NCBI GenBank assembly: GCA_017410325.1
Contig: JAFQRA010000021.1
Span: 1-64,000, forward strand
Reading direction: 5' to 3'
Source: Clostridia bacterium
Lineage (GTDB): Bacteria; Bacillota; Clostridia; Oscillospirales; Acutalibacteraceae
Length of the DNA: 64,000 nt
Positions within the stretch are counted from its first letter, which is position 1, and each line of letters starts with the position of its first letter. A program made the position numbers and the translations under genes. Below, piece after piece: positions 40,805 through 50,219 of the stretch. The notes under the pieces were generated by a model that had not been told where the DNA came from, did not search any database, and saw only the letters and a list, made by a program, of their open reading frames with translations.

Positions 40805-42586
40805 TTACTTGTTGAGATTTGCGCGCAGAGTTGCAAGCTCGTCAGCAAGAGTCTTGGGAAGCTTGTCGCCAAACTTTGCGTAGAACTCTTCGATGCCTGC
40901 TGTTTCTGCTGTCCAGAGCTCCTTGTCAACATCGAGCATAGCCTTAAGAGTGTCGATGGAAACCTCGTCCTCGATACCTTCAAGGTTGATGTCCTCTGCC
41001 TTGGGAACGTAGCCGATAGCAACCTCGTCAGCGTCTACCTTGCCGTCGCAGCGGTCAAGAATCCATTCGAGAACACGAAGGTTATCGCCGAAGCCGGGCC
41101 ACATAAAGTTGCCTTCGTCGTCCTTACGGAACCAGTTGACGTTGAAAATCTTGGGAGCCTTGTCTGCATCGAGTGTTTCGCCGATGTTGATCCAGTGCTG
41201 CCAGTAGTCGCCCATATTGTAGCCGCAGAAGGGAAGCATAGCCATGGGGTCACGGCGGACAACGCCTACTGCACCTGCAGCGGCTGCTGTTGTTTCGGAA
41301 GCCATGATTGAGCCGACGAATACGCCGTGGTTCCAGTCGCGTGACTGATATACGAGGGGAGCAAGCTTAGCGCGTCTGCCGCCGAATACGATAGCGGAGA
41401 TGGGAACACCTGCGGGGTTCTCAAACTCGGGGCTGATGCAGGGACAGTTTACAGCGGGAGCTGTGAAACGGCTGTTGGGGTGAGCACCCTTCTCTTCGCT
41501 TGTCTGGCCGTTCCAGGGGTTGCCCTTCCACTCCATAGCGTTTGCGGGGGGATTCTTGTCGAGGCCTTCCCACCAAACAGTGTTGTTGTCAAGGTTGTGA
41601 GCAACGTTGGTGAAGATTGTGCCCTTCTTTGTAGCTGCAAGAGCGTTGGGGTTGGACTTTTCGTTTGTACCGGGAGCAACGCCGAAGAAGCCGTTTTCGG
41701 GGTTGATAGCGTAAAGTCTGCCGTCCTCACCCTTGCGGATCCAGGAAATATCGTCGCCGACACACCATACCTTGTAGCCCTTTTCCTGATATGCTTTGGG
41801 CGGAATGAGCATAGCAAGGTTGGTCTTGCCGCAGGCTGAGGGGAATGCGGCGCAGATATACTTGACTTCGCCGTTGGGCTTTTCAACGCCGAGGATGAGC
41901 ATGTGCTCAGCCTGCCAGCCTTCCTTCCAGCCCTGATAGGAGGCAATACGCAGTGCAAAGCACTTCTTGCCCAGAAGAACGTTTCCGCCGTAACCGGAGT
42001 TAACGGAGATGATTGTGTTGTCCTGCGGGAACTGGCAGATATATCTCTTCTCTTCGTCAATCTGGCACTTGCAGTGGAGGCCGCGTACCCAGTCTTCGCT
42101 GTCGCCGAGAGCCTCAAGAACCTTTGTGCCTACTCTTGTCATGATAACCATGTTGAGAACAACGTAGATAGAGTCTGTAAGCTCAATACCGATTTTGGAG
42201 AAACGGCTGCCGACGGGACCCATTGAGTAGGGGATAACGTACATTGTTCTGCCCTTGTAGGAATCCTTTGCAATGTCATAAAGCATTTTGTAAGCTTCAG
42301 CGGGATCCATCCAGTTGTTTGTGGGGCCTGCCATCTCCTTGGTGGGAGCGCAGATAAATGTTCTGCCTTCAACACGTGCAACGTCGTTAACGGCGGTGCG
42401 GTGAAGGTAGCAGTCGGGAAGAAGCTCCTGGTTGAGCTTAATCATTTCGCCTGTGGAGCAAGCTTCTGCTCTGAGAGCTTCAATCTGCTCCTGAGAGCCG
42501 TCAATCCAGACAATTTTGTCGGGCTTTACAAGCTCTACCTTTTCTTCAATCCAGGAAAGAACGCTTTTATTGTTTGTGTAGTTCAT
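40805..42586 (-). CDS. pckG: Phosphoenolpyruvate carboxykinase (GTP)
   Basis: 593 aa of the GTP-dependent class. P-loop-like FPSACGKTNLAMLIPP with the mobile catalytic Cys; RTMYVIPYSMGPVGSRFSKI, and GRRAKLAPLVYQSRDWNHGV are typical. It interconverts oxaloacetate and PEP; in fermenters often used toward oxaloacetate. AGGAG before ATG. Own promoter. Confidence 0.96.
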   Translation of the reverse strand: MNYTNNKSVLSWIEEKVELVKPDKIVWIDGSQEQIEALRAEACSTGEMIKLNQELLPDCYLHRTAVNDVARVEGRTFICAPTKEMAGPTNNWMDPAEAYKMLYDIAKDSYKGRTMYVIPYSMGPVGSRFSKIGIELTDSIYVVLNMVIMTRVGTKVLEALGDSEDWVRGLHCKCQIDEEKRYICQFPQDNTIISVNSGYGGNVLLGKKCFALRIASYQGWKEGWQAEHMLILGVEKPNGEVKYICAAFPSACGKTNLAMLIPPKAYQEKGYKVWCVGDDISWIRKGEDGRLYAINPENGFFGVAPGTNEKSNPNALAATKKGTIFTNVAHNLDNNTVWWEGLDKNPPANAMEWKGNPWNGQTSEEKGAHPNSRFTAPAVNCPCISPEFENPAGVPISAIVFGGRRAKLAPLVYQSRDWNHGVFVGSIMASETTAAAAGAVGVVRRDPMAMLPFCGYNMGDYWQHWINIGETLDADKAPKIFNVNWFRKDDEGNFMWPGFGDNLRVLEWILDRCDGKVDADEVAIGYVPKAEDINLEGIEDEVSIDTLKAMLDVDKELWTAETAGIEEFYAKFGDKLPKTLADELATLRANLNK

Positions 42587-42631
42587 TGGTTGGTACTCCT
42601 TTCAGTAGTAGATACAGCTTTAACACATACT

Positions 42632-42660
42632 AATATATAATATTTTTAGCAAATCCGCAA
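42632..42660 (-). promoter_or_regulatory. Promoter of pckG
   Basis: On the minus strand TTGCGG (42660-42655), 17-nt spacer, TATATT (42637-42632). Confidence 0.5.
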
Positions 42661-42747
42661 TCAAAAATACGACAAACATTTAATCCGTTTAAGGAAAATT
42701 TTGGGTTATTTTGCTTAATTAAATATTTTGTATCAATATGTTGTGTT

Positions 42748-45165
42748 TTATATCTGCTTGAGAAGCGGACCTACACCCTTGATTGCTCCGGGAATACCCT
42801 TGAGAATAATGCGGATACCGCCCTTTTCACCGCTGAGTGCTTTTACAAGGCCGTTTGCCATATCCTCGCTGAATACGCCGCCGCTCATGCTGATGAAATC
42901 ACGGAACGGAGTCTGGAGGGCAATGGCCTGTGCAAAGCCGGCAGGAACAACGGCTGACATAAGTTTATACATACGTGCGCCGTTCTTGGTGTGGGCACAG
43001 CTTTCAAACGTGTCCTGAATGCTGAGCTTTCTGTCGGGGGCGTAGGTAGCTGTGGGAAGCTCTCTGCCGAGAACTGCAACGAACTGCTCCTCGGGGACGG
43101 ACTGAACATCGCCCGTATAGTAAAGGGGAGCAACGGCAGAGTAGTCGGGGATGTTTTCGGTTGTGCCTTCAACGCTTACGGCTGCAGTGAGTCTGATATC
43201 TGCGCTTGATGCACCGACAAGAATGTCAAATTCGCCGCTTTCAACGCACCAGTCGTTGATATTTACGTTGTAGAATGCGAATGCACGCTTGCAAAGCTCA
43301 ATTTCAACTTCCTTGCTTTCGCCCGGCTCAAGCCATACCTTCTTGAAGCCCTTGAGCTCCTTGACGGGTCTGTAGATTGTGCTCTCTTTATCTGCAACGT
43401 AGAGCTGTGCGATTTCATAGCCTGCGACAGCGCCCGTGTTTTTGACTGTAAAGCTGACCTTGAGCGTGTCGTTTTCGCTCATTGCTGTTTTGTCAAGCTT
43501 GATATCGGAATATTCAAAGGTTGTGTAGGAAAGGCCGAAACCGAAGGGATAACGGACGTTCTTTGCAGCCTTCTCGTAGTATCTGTAGCCGATGTAGATG
43601 CTCTCGCGGTATTCAACCGTTGCAGGGTTGCCGGGGAAGTTATTGTATGCGGGCGTGTCGGAATAAACCATCGGGTATGTTTCGGGCAGCTTACCGCTGG
43701 GGTTGACCTTACCGCTGATGATGTCGGCAACTGCGCCTGCGCCTGCCTGACCGCCGAGGTAGGAGTTGAGAATTGCGGCAACGCCGTCATTCCAGGGCAT
43801 TTCAACGGGTGAGCCGCCGGCAAGAACAACGATTACGTTCTTGTTTACCTTGAGGATTTCTTCAACGAGCTTGTCGTGTGCCTCGGGCAGATTCATGTGA
43901 GTTCTGTCAAAGCCCTCTGCCTCGTATTCATCCGTAAGACCGATGAAGAGAACAACGTTTTCGCACTTTGCGGCAAGCTGTGCTGCCTCAGCGGCAAGAG
44001 CAGGGTTCTTCTTTGCCTTGCTCTTCTTAAGCTCGTAGCCCTGTGCGAATTCAACGTCATAGCCGATATTCTTAAGCTCTTCAAGAGCGTTGTCGAGCTT
44101 TGTGGGGTTGATGTGAGAGGAGCCTGCGCCCTGATATCTGGGTGTTCTTGCAAGCTCGCCGATAACTGCAATCTTGCCTTCCTTCTTAAGGGGAAGAACG
44201 CCGTTGTTCTTGAGAAGCACCATACAGTTTGCGGCAATTTCTCTTGCGAAATCCTGGTCATCAAGGTCGTTGTAGGGATAATTTTTCTGTGCGCCTGCGG
44301 CTGCCTTGTCAATGAGCTTGAGTACGTTGAGCGCTCTCTCGGTTACTACGGCTTCGTCGAGCGTGCCGTTCTTGACAGCTTCAACAATCTTCTTTGCGCC
44401 TGCACCTGCGGAGGAGGGCATTTCAAGGTCATTACCGTTCTTGAGGCCGAGAACTCTGTCGTTACATGCGCCCCAGTCGCTGACTACCACGCCGTCAAAG
44501 CCCCATTCGTCACGGAGAATTTCAAGCTGTGTGTGCTTGTTTTCGGAGCCGTGGAAGCCGTTGATTTTGTTGTAGGAGTTCATAACCGTCCAGGGCTTTG
44601 CCTTCTTGACGGCAATTTCAAAAGCGGTGAGGTAAATTTCACGCAGCGCTCTTTCGTCAACAACGCTGTCACAGGTCATTCTGCGTGTTTCCTGGCTGTT
44701 TGCGCAGAAGTGCTTGAGCGAAGTGCCGACACCCATTGACTGAACGCCGTTGATAAAGCCTGCGGAAAGCTCTCCCGCAAGAATCGGGTCTTCGGAGAAG
44801 TATTCAAAGTTTCTGCCGCAAAGGGGAGAACGCTTCATATTGATGCCGGGGCCCAGAAGCACGCCGACCTCTTCCTTAAGGCATTTCTTGCCCAGCGCAA
44901 TACCCATTTTGTACAGCAGCTCGGGGTCCCATGAGGCTGCTGTTGTAGCGGCTGTGGGGTAGCTGATTGCCGGAACGGAGTTGCTCAGGCTGTCGCCCGT
45001 CTTGCTGTAGTCCTTTTTACGAAGACCGTGAGGGCCGTCGCAGACCATAATTGACGGAATGCCGTACTTTTCCATTCCCTTGAGGTGCCAGAAATCCGCA
45101 CCGTCGCAAAGGGCTGCCTTTTCTTCGAGGGTCATCTTGGAAATAAGTTCGCTGTACTTTGACAT
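42748..45165 (-). CDS. Beta-glucosidase-like glycoside hydrolase, family GH3
   Basis: 805 aa. GH3 N-domain with KHFCAN (151-156) and nucleophile Asp230 in FDGVVVSDWGA; GH3 C-domain (NCMVLLKNNGVLPL...VLAGGSPVEMPW); fibronectin III-like domain around SFTVKNTGAVAGYEIAQLYV. No signal peptide, so cytoplasmic action on imported oligosaccharides is likely. After the FnIII domain there is an extra ~120-residue C-terminal part of unknown role. AAGGAG before ATG; 3 bp after rmuC, so co-transcribed with it. Confidence 0.9.
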   Translation of the reverse strand: MSKYSELISKMTLEEKAALCDGADFWHLKGMEKYGIPSIMVCDGPHGLRKKDYSKTGDSLSNSVPAISYPTAATTAASWDPELLYKMGIALGKKCLKEEVGVLLGPGINMKRSPLCGRNFEYFSEDPILAGELSAGFINGVQSMGVGTSLKHFCANSQETRRMTCDSVVDERALREIYLTAFEIAVKKAKPWTVMNSYNKINGFHGSENKHTQLEILRDEWGFDGVVVSDWGACNDRVLGLKNGNDLEMPSSAGAGAKKIVEAVKNGTLDEAVVTERALNVLKLIDKAAAGAQKNYPYNDLDDQDFAREIAANCMVLLKNNGVLPLKKEGKIAVIGELARTPRYQGAGSSHINPTKLDNALEELKNIGYDVEFAQGYELKKSKAKKNPALAAEAAQLAAKCENVVLFIGLTDEYEAEGFDRTHMNLPEAHDKLVEEILKVNKNVIVVLAGGSPVEMPWNDGVAAILNSYLGGQAGAGAVADIISGKVNPSGKLPETYPMVYSDTPAYNNFPGNPATVEYRESIYIGYRYYEKAAKNVRYPFGFGLSYTTFEYSDIKLDKTAMSENDTLKVSFTVKNTGAVAGYEIAQLYVADKESTIYRPVKELKGFKKVWLEPGESKEVEIELCKRAFAFYNVNINDWCVESGEFDILVGASSADIRLTAAVSVEGTTENIPDYSAVAPLYYTGDVQSVPEEQFVAVLGRELPTATYAPDRKLSIQDTFESCAHTKNGARMYKLMSAVVPAGFAQAIALQTPFRDFISMSGGVFSEDMANGLVKALSGEKGGIRIILKGIPGAIKGVGPLLKQI

Positions 45166-45168
45166 AAT

Positions 45169-46494
45169 CTATTCTCCTTCAAAAAATTTATCTTCTAATT
45201 TTTCAATATCGTCAACGGCTTCAACGCCCTTGAGCTTTTTCTGAATTATGCGGTTCCTGTCCTGCGCCATATCGAGTGCCTTGCCCGCATCGTCAATTTT
45301 GCTTCGCGCCTTGTCAAGCAGCACGCCGAATTTGTCGTACTGTGTTTTGGCAACGGCAAGCATTTTGCGCACCTCGTTTGCCTTTTCGTTTATTGCAACT
45401 GCTTTGAAGCCCATTGAAAGCGAGGAAAGCAGTGCGGTAATCGTTGTGGGGCCCGCAATCATAATGTTGTACCGGCTCCTCAGCTGTTCGGGCAGGCCTT
45501 CGGGTGAGGCGGCAACCTCGGCGTACAAGCCCTCCGTTGCAAGGTACATTATCGCATAGGGTGTGGTTGTGGGCACAACTATGTATTTGCTTATCTGTTT
45601 TGCCTCGTCTTTGATTCGCGCAAAAAGTGCTTTTCTTGCGGCGGTGAGTGCTGCCGGGTCAGCGTTTTCCGCGGCATCGCAAAGCCTTACGTAGTCCTCC
45701 ATCGGGAACTTTGAGTCAATAGGCAGGTAGGTTACCGTGCCCGAAGAATCGCCCGAAGGGATTTTTACCGCGAATTCGACAACCGCACGGCTGTCCTCAA
45801 CGGGTGAGAAGTTTTTGACATACATACCGGGTATAGTCTGGTCAAGTATGTTTTCAAGGTAAACCTCTGCCCACGTGCCTCGCGCTTTGACGTTTGTGAG
45901 CACCTTGTTAAGCGTAGAAACGTTTGCGGTAACACCGTTTGAAAGCTCTTTCATTTCGCCGAGCGATTTGTTGACGTTTTCAAGCTGGTCGGAAACGGTT
46001 TTGAACGAGCTGTCAAGCCTTGCCGCAAGGGTTGCGTTGAGCTTTTCGTCAACGGTTTCCCTCATCTGGTCAAGCTTCTTTTCGTTGCTTTCCTGCATTT
46101 TGCCTATCGCCTCGGAAACGCTTCTTGCAAGCCTTTCGTTCTGCTCAACGTTATTGTGTCGTATTGAGCTTAAAGAGTCGTTCAGGGTTTGGGTCATTTT
46201 GCTCTGGTTTTCAAAGTTGGACCTTGTCATTTCGTCCAGCTTTTTTGCCATTTCGCCCAGACTCTGTGCCGTCTGCGCACGCATATCGTTTTGTCCCGCC
46301 GACATTTCGCGGCGGTTTCTTTCAAATTCATCCGCCATAAGTCTGCCTATTTTTTCGCTGTCATCGTTTTTTGTTTTACTTTTCTTAATTAATGAATAAA
46401 TCATAGCTATTGCAACCGAAAGCAAAACAATTAAAACTGAAAGCAATACAATTACAGCTGCCGGCAAAAAAGCCAATGTATCGTTTGAGGGCAT
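45169..46494 (-). CDS. rmuC: DNA recombination protein RmuC
   Basis: 441 aa. N-terminal membrane helix (FLPAAVIVLLSVLIVLLSVA), long coiled coil (about 60-190), then the RmuC nuclease-like domain with RGTWAEVYLENILDQTIPGM, LPIDSKFPMEDY and IAGPTTITALLSSL. Implicated in limiting inversions and replication-fork processing; details unproven. ATG 46494 follows GGGGAGGAA; the frame extends 32 codons further upstream without a ribosome site. Confidence 0.92.
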   Translation of the reverse strand: MPSNDTLAFLPAAVIVLLSVLIVLLSVAIAMIYSLIKKSKTKNDDSEKIGRLMADEFERNRREMSAGQNDMRAQTAQSLGEMAKKLDEMTRSNFENQSKMTQTLNDSLSSIRHNNVEQNERLARSVSEAIGKMQESNEKKLDQMRETVDEKLNATLAARLDSSFKTVSDQLENVNKSLGEMKELSNGVTANVSTLNKVLTNVKARGTWAEVYLENILDQTIPGMYVKNFSPVEDSRAVVEFAVKIPSGDSSGTVTYLPIDSKFPMEDYVRLCDAAENADPAALTAARKALFARIKDEAKQISKYIVVPTTTPYAIMYLATEGLYAEVAASPEGLPEQLRSRYNIMIAGPTTITALLSSLSMGFKAVAINEKANEVRKMLAVAKTQYDKFGVLLDKARSKIDDAGKALDMAQDRNRIIQKKLKGVEAVDDIEKLEDKFFEGE

Positions 46495-46524
46495 AACATT
46501 CCTCCCCATTATACAGTTACAATC

Positions 46525-46553
46525 ATTATAACAAATATTATTTTCAATAACAA
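46525..46553 (-). promoter_or_regulatory. Promoter of rmuC-GH3
   Basis: On the minus strand TTGTTA (46553-46548), 17-nt spacer, TATAAT (46530-46525). Confidence 0.6.
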
Positions 46554-46583
46554 GTGTATTTGTTAATTTATTCCGTAAAAACA

Positions 46584-46619
46584 AAAACACCGCTGAATTT
46601 TGAAATCCATCGGTGTTTT
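46584..46619 (-). terminator. copA terminator
   Basis: AAAACACCG (46584-46592) pairs with CGGTGTTTT (46611-46619); on the minus strand the stem ends in TTTTTGTTTTT. Confidence 0.8.
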
Positions 46620-46633
46620 GTATGATTTTTGTC

Positions 46634-48901
46634 TTATTTCATCTTATACAGCCTTAATGCGTTTGTCACGACGAACAGTGAGCTTAAGCTCATCGCCGCC
46701 GCACCAATCATAGGCGAAAGAGTTATTCCGAACGGCAAAAACAGTATTCCTGCCGCAACGGGGATTCCGATAACGTTGTAGAAAAATGCCCAGAAAAGGT
46801 TTTGCTTTATATTTTTGAGAGTTTTGCGTGAAAAGGCAATCGCCTTTACAACATCGTTCAGGTCGTTTTTCATCAGCACAATGTCGGCTGAGTCGATAGC
46901 AATGTCCGTGCCGCCGCCGACAGCAATTCCGATATCGGCTTTTGCAAGGGCAGGGGAATCGTTTATTCCATCACCGACCATAATTACGCTTTTGCCCTTT
47001 TTCTGTTCATCTTCAACCTGCCGGGCTTTCTGTGCGGGGAGAACCTCCGCAACAACCTTGGTAACACCGAGCCTGCTTCCTATAACATCGGCAGTTTTTC
47101 TGTTGTCGCCCGTAAGAAGGATAACCTCTTTCCCGCTTTGCATCAATGCTTTTACTGCCTCAATGCTCGTGGGCTTGATTTCGTCGGCAACGGCAATTAT
47201 ACCGATTGCGTTATTGTCTTGGGCAAAAAACATTACGGTTTTTCCCTGCGCGGAAAGCGAAGCGGTTTGTTCTCTGAAGGCTGAAATATCAATGCCGTTT
47301 TCAGCCATAAAAGCGGCGTTTCCTCCGAGGGCCCTTTTGCCGTCAACCGTTGCCGAAACGCCCTTGCCGGGAACGTAAGTAAAGTTATCTGACTTTACGG
47401 GGCTGCCGTTGTATTTTTGGCATACAGCCTTTGCAAGCGGGTGCTCGCTCTTGCTTTCAAGCGAAGCGGCAAGCAGCAATAAGCTGTTTTCGTCTGTATT
47501 AACAGGGATAATATCCGTAACGGCGGGCTTTCCTGTCGTCACGGTGCCCGTTTTGTCTAAAATTACCGTGTCTGCCTTGCACAGTGCTTCAAGCGCTTCG
47601 GCGGATTTTATCAGTATTCCGTCGGAAGCACACTTGCCTGCCGAAACGGTTATTGCAACGGGCGTTGCAAGGCCGAGTGCACACGGGCAGGAGATGACAA
47701 GCACGCATATTGCGCAGGAAAGAGCAAATTCTACCGTCTGACCTGCTGTAAGCCACGCGATAAAGGTTACAAGTGAAATACTCATTACCACGGGCACGAA
47801 AACGCCGGCAATTTTATCGGCAAGCCTTGCCACGGGTGCTTTTGTTGCGCCTGCTTCTTCGACAAGCCTGATAATCTGTGCAAGCGTTGTTTCTTTGCCG
47901 ACCTTGGAAGCTCTCATTGTAAACGAGCCCTCAAGGTTAAGCGAGGCTGACATAACGCTGTCGCCCACAGTTTTTTCAACAGGCATACTCTCGCCCGTGA
48001 GTGCGGCTTGGTCAACGCTTGATGCGCCTTCTGTCACAATTCCGTCAACGGGTATTTTTTCGCCCGGTCGGATTACAACTGTGTCGCCGACAACTATTTC
48101 CTCGGCGTTGACGGTTATTTCCTTGCCATTTCTTTTAACCGTTGCTTTTTTCGGTGACAAATCAATCAGCTTTGCAACGGCAGAATTGGTTTTTCTTTTT
48201 GACCTTTCCTCAAGAAATTTTCCCACCGTAACGAGAGTGAGTATCATTGAGGCAGATTCAAAATAGAGGTTTGAAACGTATCTTTCGGCTATGTCTGATT
48301 TACCGTTGCCAAGACCGTAGCCGATCATAAATATTGAAGCTGTGCCGTATAAAAGCGCGGCACCTGAGCCGACCGCAACAAGCGTGTCCATATTGGGAGC
48401 TCTGTGCAGCAGTGCTCTGAAGCCGTTACAGAAGAATTTGCGGTTAACATATACAACGGGTAAGGTGAGAAGAAACTGTAAAAAAGCAAACTGTACGCCG
48501 TTGCTCACACCGTGAAGAAATTCGGGCAGGGGTAGACCGAGCATGTGCCCCATTGTAATATACATTAATATAATGAGCAGCGGTACCGAAACGGCAAGCC
48601 GTGTTTTTACGGGCGTGAATTTTTCATCCTGCCCCGGTAAGACGGGAGGAGCTTCGTCCCTGTCGGTTTTAACCTCCGCGGGCTTGGGTTCCTCTTGCAA
48701 AACGGCGGAAAAGCCTGCCTTTTTTACTGCGGCACAGACGTTTTCGGGAGTAACCGTGCTTTCATCGTATTCAACTGTAAGCAGCTTTGCAAGAAGGTTT
48801 ACCTGTGCGCTTTCAACGCCTTCAAGCTTGCCGACGGCTCTTTCAACTGCGGCCGAGCAGGCGGCGCACATCATACCTTCAACGGTGAATTTGTTTTTCA
48901 T
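46634..48901 (-). CDS. copA: Copper-translocating P1B-type ATPase
   Basis: 755-aa copper exporter. One N-terminal HMA domain with GMMCAAC (Cys12, Cys15). Eight membrane helices with CPC in [16 protein letters not shown]. Phosphorylation site [19 protein letters not shown] (HP motif); hinge [23 protein letters not shown] before ATG. No copZ or csoR alongside and no clear copper operator in the leader. Confidence 0.95.
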   Translation of the reverse strand: MKNKFTVEGMMCAACSAAVERAVGKLEGVESAQVNLLAKLLTVEYDESTVTPENVCAAVKKAGFSAVLQEEPKPAEVKTDRDEAPPVLPGQDEKFTPVKTRLAVSVPLLIILMYITMGHMLGLPLPEFLHGVSNGVQFAFLQFLLTLPVVYVNRKFFCNGFRALLHRAPNMDTLVAVGSGAALLYGTASIFMIGYGLGNGKSDIAERYVSNLYFESASMILTLVTVGKFLEERSKRKTNSAVAKLIDLSPKKATVKRNGKEITVNAEEIVVGDTVVIRPGEKIPVDGIVTEGASSVDQAALTGESMPVEKTVGDSVMSASLNLEGSFTMRASKVGKETTLAQIIRLVEEAGATKAPVARLADKIAGVFVPVVMSISLVTFIAWLTAGQTVEFALSCAICVLVISCPCALGLATPVAITVSAGKCASDGILIKSAEALEALCKADTVILDKTGTVTTGKPAVTDIIPVNTDENSLLLLAASLESKSEHPLAKAVCQKYNGSPVKSDNFTYVPGKGVSATVDGKRALGGNAAFMAENGIDISAFREQTASLSAQGKTVMFFAQDNNAIGIIAVADEIKPTSIEAVKALMQSGKEVILLTGDNRKTADVIGSRLGVTKVVAEVLPAQKARQVEDEQKKGKSVIMVGDGINDSPALAKADIGIAVGGGTDIAIDSADIVLMKNDLNDVVKAIAFSRKTLKNIKQNLFWAFFYNVIGIPVAAGILFLPFGITLSPMIGAAAMSLSSLFVVTNALRLYKMK

Positions 48902-48998
48902 AAGTTTTCTCCGCTCAATTAAGGGCTAACCCTATATAATATAACCTGCGATTGTAAAAACATTGTCACAAAAAGGAAAAATGGCAAATAAATATTTT

Positions 48999-49034
48999 AA
49001 GGCTTGCAACGGTGCTTCCCCCTTTGCAAGCCTT
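48999..49034. terminator. Stem between copA leader and MPE2
   Basis: AAGGCTTGCAA (48999-49009) pairs perfectly with TTGCAAGCCTT (49024-49034). It probably ends the phosphoesterase transcript on the minus strand; the following T-run is only moderate. Confidence 0.6.
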
Positions 49035-49048
49035 TTGTAATAAATGAA

Positions 49049-50110
49049 TTATCCTATTTCAGCAGGAAGTGTTGTCATCGGGACAGTTGTCGGTTCCTCT
49101 GTTGACGGTTCTGTCGAGGGTTCTGTGGGGATTTCGCCCGTCGTGGGCTCTTCGGGGACGTTCTGTTCGTTTGTACGGATTGTGTAGGTGTAGTTGTCGT
49201 AGAATATACCCGAAACAAAGTTTCTTGCGCGGATAACTATTCTGCCGATATAAGCTTCAAGAACGTAACCTGTACCGGTTTCAATAATGTCGCCTCTGGC
49301 GGGGTCTTTGCCGTAGCTGGGGCAGTCAACAAAATAAAGGTTGCCGTCATTCGTTACGCCGCTGTAGCCGAGGCCGCTGTGGAGGTGGCCCGAGAAGAAT
49401 ACGATAAGCATACCCCGGTCGGTGTACTTCTTGGTTATCGCCATAAGTGCGTCGGACTGCTCGCCGAGCTTGCCGAGTGCCCACGCTTCGTTAACCCTGT
49501 TTGTGCCGTTGAAGGGCTGGTGAAGCATTACGAAAATCGGCTTGTCCGTACCGGTAAGGCCGGAAAGCTCAGCGTCAAACCAGTCAAGCTGAGTCTGTGA
49601 AAGGTAGGCTTCGTCCTGCAGCTTTGCCTCTGTGCCGAGGGTAAAGAAGTGGTAGCCGTTTACGGTTTCGTGGCGGTAGGTTGTCGTAACGGCTTTGCCG
49701 AGCAGTTTTCCGTACTGCTCAAAGAAGGACTGAAAGCCTGTGTTTTCCTGCCATGAATCGTGGTTGCCCACCGAAACGAGGGTGAGCTTTACGCGGTCGC
49801 AGGCGGAAAGCTGGTTGAAGAAGACTCTGAACTGGTCGGGCTTACCGCCTTCGGTGCAGTCGCCTACAACAGCAAGCACGTCAACGGGTACCGTACATGC
49901 ATCGATATCTGCAAGGCCCTTTCGCAGAAGAGACGTTCTGTCGTATACTGAGCTGTCGATATGTGTGTCGGAAATGACAGCCGCATTGAGCTTTATGTTC
50001 GCCGAATCAAGCGGTGAATAGCCCGCAGGTGTTGTCGTGCCGAAAAACGTTGCGAAAAATGACATAATTACAGCAATGAGTTTTTCGAGCAGTTGCATAA
50101 ATGATTCCAT
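49049..50110 (-). CDS. Exported metallophosphoesterase with Thr-rich tail (paralogue 2)
   Basis: 353 aa. Hydrophobic N-terminus (LLEKLIAVIMSFFATFFGT), then calcineurin-like motifs ISDTHIDSS, VVGDCTEGG, VGNHDSW, MLHQPF, SGHLHSG. The last ~35 residues are a Thr/Pro/Glu linker (EPSTEPSTEEPTT, ending MTTLPAEIG). Related to the protein at 39079-40092 but with a surface-type tail. GAAAGG before ATG 50110. Divergent from the gene at 50220, whose tail carries the same TTLPAEI. Confidence 0.8.
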   Translation of the reverse strand: MESFMQLLEKLIAVIMSFFATFFGTTTPAGYSPLDSANIKLNAAVISDTHIDSSVYDRTSLLRKGLADIDACTVPVDVLAVVGDCTEGGKPDQFRVFFNQLSACDRVKLTLVSVGNHDSWQENTGFQSFFEQYGKLLGKAVTTTYRHETVNGYHFFTLGTEAKLQDEAYLSQTQLDWFDAELSGLTGTDKPIFVMLHQPFNGTNRVNEAWALGKLGEQSDALMAITKKYTDRGMLIVFFSGHLHSGLGYSGVTNDGNLYFVDCPSYGKDPARGDIIETGTGYVLEAYIGRIVIRARNFVSGIFYDNYTYTIRTNEQNVPEEPTTGEIPTEPSTEPSTEEPTTVPMTTLPAEIG

Positions 50111-50170
50111 TTTTTTCTTCCTTTCGTTTTTTGATTTATACTATGCCGCCATTTGCCAACAGCGGTAATA

Positions 50171-50200
50171 TTGACAAGTTGATTAAAAATGATGTAAAAT
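50171..50200 (+). promoter_or_regulatory. Promoter of the lysozyme-like gene
   Basis: TTGACA (50171-50176), 18-nt spacer, TAAAAT (50195-50200). Confidence 0.6.
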
Positions 50201-50219
50201 TAAAGATGAGGTGAATTTA

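Noticed and set aside
43876..44739. 287-codon plus-strand frame opposite the GH3 gene
   Set aside because: Mirror frame of a well-supported GH3 enzyme; no promoter or ribosome site.
48902..48998. Copper operator (CopY or CsoR type) in the copA leader
   Set aside because: No TACAnnTGTA box or convincing GC-rich CsoR palindrome; the ACAATGTTTTTACAAT stretch is not enough.
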